From an uncultured Lachnospiraceae bacterium (GTDB taxonomy: Bacteria > Bacillota > Clostridia > Lachnospirales > Lachnospiraceae): 9,977 bases of DNA. Shown in pieces: positions 5,865 to 9,977 of this stretch. The stretch spans positions 1-9,977 of the forward strand of contig CANOFI010000067.1 in assembly GCA_947565255.1 (NCBI GenBank). Direction: 5' to 3'. Position numbers and translations under genes: made by a program. The notes under the pieces were generated by a model. It had not been told where the DNA came from. It searched no databases and saw only the letters and a program-made list of their open reading frames with translations. Within the stretch, counting starts at the first letter, position 1. Each line of letters starts with the position of its first letter.

Positions 5865-5906
5865 GGCCCGCATGCTGCTTTAGCAGCAAATTTCCCTGTG
5901 CGGGCC
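5865..5906 (-). promoter_or_regulatory. Nested GC-rich hairpin in the obgE leader
   Basis: On the minus strand an 8-bp stem (5906-5899 with 5872-5865, GGCCCGCA/TGCGGGCC) encloses an inner 5-bp stem (GCTGC/GCAGC) with a 4-nt loop. Just downstream, 5859-5854 (GCGGGC) offers a competing partner for the same first arm, and 5867-5858 is a perfect GC palindrome. There is no U-run, so it is not a terminator in this form. Two alternative pairings in the leader of an essential gene, right after a terminator, suggest possible control, but no known RNA family is recognised. Confidence 0.5.
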
Positions 5907-5913
5907 TGCGCAT

Positions 5914-5944
5914 AAAAAGGCTTCAAACCAAAAGATTTGAAGCC
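5914..5944 (-). terminator. Rho-independent terminator after rpmA
   Basis: A perfect 9-bp stem (5944-5936 with 5927-5919, GGCTTCAAA/TTTGAAGCC) around an 8-nt loop is followed at once by five U. It lies about 50 nt after the rpmA stop codon and ends the rplU-prp-rpmA unit. A weaker stem (CCTTC/GAAGG, 5985-5981 with 5968-5964) lies between them. Partial readthrough probably feeds obgE, since no other promoter is clear. Confidence 0.9.
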
Positions 5945-5994
5945 TGTCTTATTACAAAAACGTGCCTTCTTTTCATTGGTGAAGGACTTTGGAA

Positions 5995-6279
5995 TTACTC
6001 GCTTACCGGATAGATAGAAACCTGTTTCTTATCTCTTCCCTTTCTCTCGAAACGAACAACACCGTCTGTTAACGCAAATAAGGTATCATCGCCGCCGCGT
6101 CCGACATTAATCCCAGGATGGATTTTTGTTCCGCGCTGTCTGTAAAGAATGTTTCCAGCCTTTACATACTGTCCGTCTGCCCTTTTTGCACCTAATCTTT
6201 TGGATTCGGAATCTCTGCCGTTCTTTGTAGAACCGACTCCTTTTTTATGAGCAAAAAACTGAAGGTTTAACTTCATCAT
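5995..6279 (-). CDS. rpmA: 50S ribosomal protein L27 (bL27), with cleavable N-terminus
   Basis: L27 is a 50S protein whose N-terminus reaches the peptidyl transferase centre. The 94-residue product begins MMKLNLQFF followed by AHKKGVGSTKNGRDSESKR, the hallmark of Firmicutes L27. The LQFF|A position matches the known Prp cleavage site, so mature L27 should start at Ala10. The first of two adjacent ATGs (6279) fits best: GAGGAGGT lies 9 nt upstream. An in-frame ATG at 6297 would overlap prp and lacks support. The ribosome binding site lies inside the last codons of prp, so translation of the two is tightly coupled. Confidence 0.97.
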   Translation of the reverse strand: MMKLNLQFFAHKKGVGSTKNGRDSESKRLGAKRADGQYVKAGNILYRQRGTKIHPGINVGRGGDDTLFALTDGVVRFERKGRDKKQVSIYPVSE

Positions 6280-6283
6280 ACTA

Positions 6284-6619
6284 TTACACCTCCTCAAAAA
6301 TGAGTTTCATATACTTCTTCGAATACTGTTCCTGAACGCCCTGCAGTCCAAGAACCATTGCATCAAGCAAAAGGGCTGTCTCTCTGCTGACTGTGCGTAA
6401 AAAACGGCAGTGTATAAACCCTTCTTTTTCATTTTCAGCAATCTCCATAAACTTCTTATCCTCTGTAAAGGCTTCTATGGAATTGAATGTATTGATGACT
6501 AATACAGATACGGCGGCGCATACAATGTCTCTGCCAGACCTTGCATAACCGGCATGCCCGTAAAGCTGTACCGCACAATATTCATTTGATGCATTTTTAG
6601 TAATGGTAACCGTAATCAT
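6284..6619 (-). CDS. prp: Ribosomal-processing cysteine protease Prp
   Basis: Prp removes the N-terminal extension of L27 in Firmicutes and related bacteria, a step that is essential in Staphylococcus aureus. The 111-residue protein has the catalytic pair at the expected places: His22 in YGHAGYARSGRD and Cys34 in DIVCAAVS. The conserved Ser38 follows. It sits between rplU and rpmA, as in most genomes with an extended L27, and its substrate is the next gene. The ATG at 6619 is 15 nt after the rplU stop codon. Its ribosome binding site is weak (GCGGGA), which suggests translation depends on coupling to rplU and may keep protease below L27 levels. Older names are ysxB and DUF464. Confidence 0.95.
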   Translation of the reverse strand: MITVTITKNASNEYCAVQLYGHAGYARSGRDIVCAAVSVLVINTFNSIEAFTEDKKFMEIAENEKEGFIHCRFLRTVSRETALLLDAMVLGLQGVQEQYSKKYMKLIFEEV

Positions 6620-6634
6620 TGGAAATTCCCGCTG

Positions 6635-6943
6635 TTAAGCTGTAATGGATTCAATCTTAACCTTTGTAAACGCCTGTCTGTGACCGTTCTTTTTGTGGTA
6701 TCCGGTTTTTCTCTTATACTTGTAAACGATTACTTTCTTTCCTCTGCCCTCTGCTACTACAGAAGCAGTGACTTTGGCAGAAGCAACGGTTGGTGTACCA
6801 ACCTTTAACTCGCCGTCATTTACAGCAAGAACCTGATCGAACACGACTGTCTCTCCGGCCTCAGCGCCGAGCTTTTCTACGTTAATGATATCGCCTTCAG
6901 ATACTTTGTACTGCTTACCACCTGTTGCTATAATTGCGTACAT
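6635..6943 (-). CDS. rplU: 50S ribosomal protein L21 (bL21)
   Basis: L21 binds 23S rRNA. The 102-residue sequence matches the family throughout: MYAIIATGGKQYKVSEGD at the start, VEKLGAEAGETVVFDQVL in the middle, and KVIVYKYKRKTGYHKKNGHRQ at about 70-90, followed by FTKVKIESI near the end. The ATG at 6943 has a strong ribosome binding site (AGGAGGT). It is the first gene of rplU-prp-rpmA, behind a consensus-like promoter and a structured leader. Confidence 0.98.
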   Translation of the reverse strand: MYAIIATGGKQYKVSEGDIINVEKLGAEAGETVVFDQVLAVNDGELKVGTPTVASAKVTASVVAEGRGKKVIVYKYKRKTGYHKKNGHRQAFTKVKIESITA

Positions 6944-7040
6944 ATGGCACCTCCTATTATCATTACTCGCCAGCTTTGGCAGTTTTTATGACCAGTGGTC
7001 ATTTATAAAAACATTTGAAAACCTCGCTGTGCGGCATACC
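6944..7040 (-). promoter_or_regulatory. Structured rplU leader, probable L21 leader RNA
   Basis: The roughly 97-nt leader holds two hairpins. The larger has a 6-bp stem (7012-7007 with 6987-6982), a 4-nt bulge (7006-7003) and a second 6-bp stem (7002-6997 with 6993-6988) with a 3-nt loop. The smaller is GCCA/TGGC (6980-6977 with 6972-6969). GCGAG occurs twice, before and after them. Firmicutes rplU operons are known to carry a conserved L21 leader thought to bind L21 and reduce expression; position and layout fit, but the match to that family was not tested. Confidence 0.55.
6988..7002. repeat. Perfect 15-bp palindrome, operator-like
   Basis: ATGACCA, one central base, TGGTCAT: seven perfectly symmetric pairs. 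As DNA this resembles operators of TetR/AcrR-type dimeric repressors, and it lies about 45 nt downstream of the rplU -10 hexamer. As RNA the same bases form the inner stem of the leader hairpin. No regulator gene is in the window. Confidence 0.5.
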
Positions 7041-7045
7041 AATAT

Positions 7046-7074
7046 ATTGTAGCATGGCAAATAAAGTGTGTCAA
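7046..7074 (-). promoter_or_regulatory. Sigma-A promoter of rplU-prp-rpmA
   Basis: A perfect TTGACA (7074-7069), an ideal 17-nt spacer and TACAAT (7051-7046) on the minus strand. It begins 18 nt after the stop codon of the ABC permease gene. Its strength fits a ribosomal protein operon. No terminator separates it from the exporter genes, so these may also read through into rplU. Confidence 0.88.
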
Positions 7075-7091
7075 GGGATTTATTGTAAATT

Positions 7092-8354
7092 TTATTCCGC
7101 CGATTTATTTTTCAGCATGCGGATTGCGGAGCGGATGCTGATAGGATTTCCATAGCGGAGCGTCCCCATCCGGTAAATTTTTGCTGCAAGATATCCGACC
7201 AGTCCGGTAGAAGCCAGAAGAATTGCAAAGGATACGATGATTTCCCAGGCTGCGACTTCTCCCATGGCCACGCGGATATACATGGCGGAATAAGAGCTGA
7301 CCGGCAGAAATGACAGCACCTTCATAATCGTTCCGTCAATATTCGACATCTGGAACAACACTAAAAAATATACAATCATAATGATCATCTGCACACTGCC
7401 GGCCGTCTTATTGATATCCTCCGTTTTGGATACAAGCGCCCCGACCGCGGCATAAATGCTTGCATAAAAGACAAAACCAAACAGAGCAAACAGTCCGAAC
7501 ACCAGAAGCACATTCCCCGGAATATGCAATACCGCATCCAGCTTTCCGCCCCAGTAATCGTAGTTTATGGCATAGCCGCCAACACCTGCAAAAAGGACGA
7601 GGCCGACCTGTACAAACGCCGCGATTGTGCCTGCAAGCACTTTACCGAAAATAAGGCTGTTTGACGTTGTGGATGTCACAAGCACCTCAATAGAACGGTT
7701 GCTCTTTTCAGTTGTAACGGATGTCGCAATCATGATACCATATAAAATAATAATCATAAAGACCGCAATGACGAGAATATAGCAGTAGGCAAAGCTTTCA
7801 CTCATATCTTTTCCGAGGATTTTCTCCGTGCCGGTTACATTTACGTTCACCAGATTCATGACCTCGTCGAGCGGAAGATTTTTCTCCTCACAATAAGACA
7901 CGCGGTAAGCCTGGGCTAACAGTTCGTCAAAAACAACCATATCCATATCGGACAAGTCCTTGTTATGCACAAAATGCTCATATTCGGTCAGAGAATTTAC
8001 GACGAATCCGGCACTTGCTTTCTGGGAATTCACCTGCTTTTTGACTTCATCAGCGGATTTGGCCGTTTTCCATTTTGAGCCGGGAAAGCTTTCTTCCAGA
8101 ACGGCGGTCTTGGAAAATGCGCCGGTTTTATCATAAATCACATACGTTTTTTCCTCTCCGTCGTCATCCCCTGCACTTTCTTCTGCGCTTCCGGCTGCAT
8201 CCCCGGTTCCGAGCATGTCTGACATATCAATAAAGCGCGGCAGGAACATCACAACGGCAATTACAACCACAATTAAAAGAGAAGTGATTAAAAAGGTTTT
8301 ATTCTGCAGATAGTTGGATAATTCAAATCCCAGTACTGTTTTTAACTTTTTCAT
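7092..8354 (-). CDS. ABC-2 type exporter permease (NatB/YhaP-like)
   Basis: This is a 420-residue membrane subunit of an ABC exporter. The topology is that of the NatB/YhaP group: one helix near the N-terminus (about 20-39), a large external domain (about 40-188) and then about five or six helices to the C-terminus. The external domain starts with a very acidic stretch (about residues 50-70, with GDDDGEE), followed by a KTYVIYDKTGAFS strand. After the second helix comes the motif ATSVTTEKSNRSIEVLVTS, the conserved cytoplasmic coupling loop of ABC-2 exporters. NatAB of Bacillus exports sodium; the substrate here cannot be read from sequence. The ATG at 8354 overlaps the ATPase stop codon (ATGA), so the two are translationally coupled; GGTGAGGAAGC precedes it. 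No terminator follows before the rplU promoter. Confidence 0.88.
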   Translation of the reverse strand: MKKLKTVLGFELSNYLQNKTFLITSLLIVVVIAVVMFLPRFIDMSDMLGTGDAAGSAEESAGDDDGEEKTYVIYDKTGAFSKTAVLEESFPGSKWKTAKSADEVKKQVNSQKASAGFVVNSLTEYEHFVHNKDLSDMDMVVFDELLAQAYRVSYCEEKNLPLDEVMNLVNVNVTGTEKILGKDMSESFAYCYILVIAVFMIIILYGIMIATSVTTEKSNRSIEVLVTSTTSNSLIFGKVLAGTIAAFVQVGLVLFAGVGGYAINYDYWGGKLDAVLHIPGNVLLVFGLFALFGFVFYASIYAAVGALVSKTEDINKTAGSVQMIIMIVYFLVLFQMSNIDGTIMKVLSFLPVSSYSAMYIRVAMGEVAAWEIIVSFAILLASTGLVGYLAAKIYRMGTLRYGNPISIRSAIRMLKNKSAE

Positions 8355-9265
8355 GCTTCCTCACCTACCTTTGCAATAAATATGTCATTCAGGGACGGCT
8401 TATATGCTTCAAACCGCTCAATTTCAATATCGCTGTCTGCAAGCCGCTTTAAAAGCTCCCTTCTTGAGCTGCCGATGCACTGCATAATACAGCCGTCCTT
8501 TTGCACCTTGTTTACCGTCACAGCGTCGCCGAATGAGGCGGAAAGCAGCTCGCTTAGCTTTTGCGGTGTATAATTGTCCGCATTCAGGACAATCTGGTTG
8601 TGCCCGAATTCCTTTTTGATCTCGGAGAGCCTGCCGCTTAACACGACCTCGCCATGATTGATAATGGCAATATCTTCACAAAATTCCTCTACATAACTCA
8701 TCTGATGGCTGGAGAAAATAACAATCTTTCCTTCCGCAATCAGCTCATTTACAACGTCCTTTAAAATCTGCGCGTTTACCGGGTCCAGTCCGCTGAACGG
8801 CTCATCCAGTATGACGATGTCCGGGTCCGATACAAGCGTAGACGCCAGCTGTACCTTCTGCTGGTTTCCTTTGGAAAGCGTTTCCAGCTTTTTCGTTTCA
8901 TATTGCTCTAATTCCAGACGCTTCAGCCATCTCAAACTATTTTTTTTCGCCTCCGCTTTTGAAATTCCGCGGAGCCGGGCCAAATATACCATCTGGTCTA
9001 TGACTGTCTTTTTGGGATACAAACCGCGCTCCTCCGGCAGATAGCCCATTTTTTGCTCCGATGCTTTAAATGGGCTGCCATCTAAGGTAATCGTTCCGTT
9101 GTCTGCCCGGAACACATCCATCAAAATTCGGATGGTTGTTGTTTTTCCGGCGCCGTTTCGTCCCAAAAGTCCTAACGCTTTTCCGCTTTCCACCGAAAAA
9201 GAAACGCCATGCAGGATTTCTTTTTCCCCGAACCTTTTGTGGATGCCTTGCATTTCGAGTTTCAT
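8351..9265 (-). CDS. ABC exporter ATP-binding protein (NatA/YhaQ-like)
   Basis: This is a 304-residue ATPase that powers the permease encoded next. Walker A is GRNGAGKTT (35-43). The Q-loop region reads GYLPEERGLYP (74-84), with Glu where many ABC proteins have Gln, as usual for this subgroup. The signature is LSKGNQQK (130-137), Walker B is IVILDEP with the following FSGLDP (150-162), and the switch His is His187 (SSH). A C-terminal domain of about 80 residues (about 220-304) matches the DUF4162-type extension of YhaQ-like ATPases. The start is either ATG 9265 or the adjacent GTG 9268; AGGAGG lies 9 or 6 nt upstream. The longer frame from 9310 is rejected because it would place that ribosome binding site inside the gene. 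The pair sits between rng and rplU, which are often adjacent in related genomes. Confidence 0.92.
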   Translation of the reverse strand: MKLEMQGIHKRFGEKEILHGVSFSVESGKALGLLGRNGAGKTTTIRILMDVFRADNGTITLDGSPFKASEQKMGYLPEERGLYPKKTVIDQMVYLARLRGISKAEAKKNSLRWLKRLELEQYETKKLETLSKGNQQKVQLASTLVSDPDIVILDEPFSGLDPVNAQILKDVVNELIAEGKIVIFSSHQMSYVEEFCEDIAIINHGEVVLSGRLSEIKKEFGHNQIVLNADNYTPQKLSELLSASFGDAVTVNKVQKDGCIMQCIGSSRRELLKRLADSDIEIERFEAYKPSLNDIFIAKVGEEA

Positions 9266-9352
9266 CACGCAAATCCTCCTTATGTCAATTCTGTTCCATT
9301 TTTGTTTCAATTTTTCCTTTTTTTATGCAAAAAATTTGTTATTACATAGAAC

Positions 9353-9368
9353 ATTGTATTATTACAAT
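9353..9368. repeat. Operator-like inverted repeat upstream of the ABC exporter
   Basis: ATTGTA (9353-9358) and TACAAT (9363-9368) are perfect mirror arms around a 4-bp centre, about 88 nt before the ATPase start. On the minus strand the left arm doubles as a TACAAT -10-like hexamer, and a TATAAT stands at 9379-9374, but neither has a good -35 at the right distance. This is the likely promoter/operator zone of the exporter. The exact promoter cannot be fixed. Confidence 0.4.
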
Positions 9369-9380
9369 AACACATTATAC

Positions 9381-9418
9381 AAAAAAAAGCAACATATTTT
9401 AGCACACCCGCAGGGTGT
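9381..9418 (-). terminator. Weak terminator candidate at the end of rng
   Basis: A 6-bp GC-rich stem (9418-9413 with 9409-9404, ACACCC/GGGTGT) with a 3-nt loop begins within the rng stop codon. A run of eight U (9388-9381) follows, but 15 nt after the stem rather than directly. Termination here may be poor, or the U-run may belong to the exporter promoter zone. Confidence 0.3.
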
Positions 9419-9977
9419 CAGTACATCAGCTTTGCCACGGCCTCTTTTAGGCAGCACCGCTCTTTTTTCCGTGTAACCTCCACAATGCCGAGCTTTGTCA
9501 TGTCAATCACATGTGTCTGAATCCGGTCAGGCTTTACAAAATTCGAAAATTCCTGCAAAAGCCGCTCGTTCGCTTCGGCCTCCATATTAATAAAATCAAC
9601 CAGAATGATTCCGGAAAGATTCCGGAGTCTCATCTGCGCCGCTATTTCTTTTGCCGCTTCGACATTAATTTTAAAAAATGTGTCTGCCTTGTTTTTATGT
9701 CCGTCAAATTTCCCGGTATTGACATCAATAACCGTACATGCCTCTGTCGTCTCAATCAATAAATAGGCGCCGGATTTTAACCAGACATGCTCTTTTAAGG
9801 CTGCCTGAATCTGGTTGTCCAAATCATACAGCTTTGCGAGAGGAAGCAGGTTATCTTCATAAAACCGCACCCTGTTTTTCCATTCAGGATGAACCTCTTC
9901 AAAATACTTCTGAAGCTGTTCATAAATACAGGCATCATCTGTTACAATCTCATCCATCTGATATAAGTAGGCATTTT
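9418..9977 (-). CDS. rng: Ribonuclease G/E family endoribonuclease, C-terminal part
   Basis: RNase G/E enzymes cut single-stranded RNA in rRNA maturation and mRNA decay. About 186 residues are inside the window; the frame runs open past the right edge, so the N-terminal S1 domain is not seen. The catalytic core is clear: TTEACTVIDVNTGKFDG, where the Asp of the VIDVN stretch corresponds to the first metal-binding Asp of RNase E, and LRNLSGIILVDFINM, where the Asp of VDFINM is the second. The closing TKLGIVEVTRKK is also family-typical. The protein ends 16 residues after that motif, without the CPxCxG zinc-link of E. coli RNase E and G, though two adjacent cysteines (RCC) are present. Such short ends are known in Clostridia. 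The gene lies upstream of the L21/L27 operon, a frequent association. Confidence 0.93.
   Translation of the reverse strand, partial: NAYLYQMDEIVTDDACIYEQLQKYFEEVHPEWKNRVRFYEDNLLPLAKLYDLDNQIQAALKEHVWLKSGAYLLIETTEACTVIDVNTGKFDGHKNKADTFFKINVEAAKEIAAQMRLRNLSGIILVDFINMEAEANERLLQEFSNFVKPDRIQTHVIDMTKLGIVEVTRKKERCCLKEAVAKLMY

Noticed and set aside
5792..5926. A 45-residue N-terminal extension of ObgE
   Set aside because: It would start inside the rpmA terminator stem and read through the leader hairpins. The family start MFADKAVIYIRSGKGG has its own strong ribosome binding site at 5803-5797.
6280..6297. L27 starting at the upstream ATG (MRRCNS extension)
   Set aside because: The start would lie inside prp, upstream of the GAGGAGGT ribosome binding site that serves the MMKLNLQFF start.
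9283..9288. A TTGACA box just before the ABC ATPase gene as a promoter
   Set aside because: A -10 at 17 nt would fall inside the start of the gene and no suitable hexamer is there.
9269..9310. A 15-residue N-terminal extension of the ABC ATPase
   Set aside because: The AGGAGG ribosome binding site would be inside the coding sequence, and the extension has no counterpart in the ATPase fold, which starts with MKLEMQGIHKRFG.

Overview
The window is a housekeeping stretch of a low-to-moderate GC Gram-positive genome, most likely a member of the Clostridia and probably Lachnospiraceae. The evidence is the Firmicutes-type rplU-prp-rpmA-obgE cluster, an L27 with the cleavable N-terminal extension that goes with Prp, an RNase G without the usual C-terminal zinc-link, and a membrane-anchored DUF5711-like protein beside a CvpA-like protein. 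The taxonomic call is inference from gene content. Every convincing gene lies on the minus strand, so transcription runs from the right end of the window to the left.

Layout in transcription order: (1) 9977-9418, the C-terminal part of RNase G (rng), cut by the window edge. (2) 9265-7092, a two-gene ABC-2 exporter of the NatAB/YhaQP type, with a 4-nt overlap between ATPase and permease. (3) A clear sigma-A promoter (7074-7046) and a structured leader, followed by rplU (L21), prp (the protease that trims L27) and rpmA (L27), closed by a strong intrinsic terminator (5944-5914). (4) A GC-rich hairpin leader, then obgE, a possible 21-codon ORF, yhbY, nadD, yqeK and rsfS: ribosome assembly factors mixed with NAD synthesis and Ap4A turnover. 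(5) A region of about 480 nt without a gene (2486-2009), packed with strong inverted repeats and with a good promoter at its upstream end. (6) A DUF5711-like membrane-anchored protein and a CvpA-like membrane protein. (7) At the left edge, two sigma-A-type promoters in tandem that drive something outside the window.

The core genes work together in ribosome biogenesis. L21 and L27 are 50S proteins, and Prp removes the N-terminal peptide of L27. ObgE and YhbY assist 50S assembly, and RsfS binds L14 and blocks subunit joining in starvation. NadD and YqeK are nucleotide-metabolism enzymes commonly found in the same cluster.

No phage, CRISPR, toxin-antitoxin or defence system is visible. The least explained parts are the multi-hairpin region at 2041-2442 (a possible structured RNA or a cluster of dispersed palindromic repeats), the missing conventional start codon of nadD, the obgE leader, a small ORF that continues the obgE reading frame after its stop, and a perfect 15-bp palindrome in the rplU leader.
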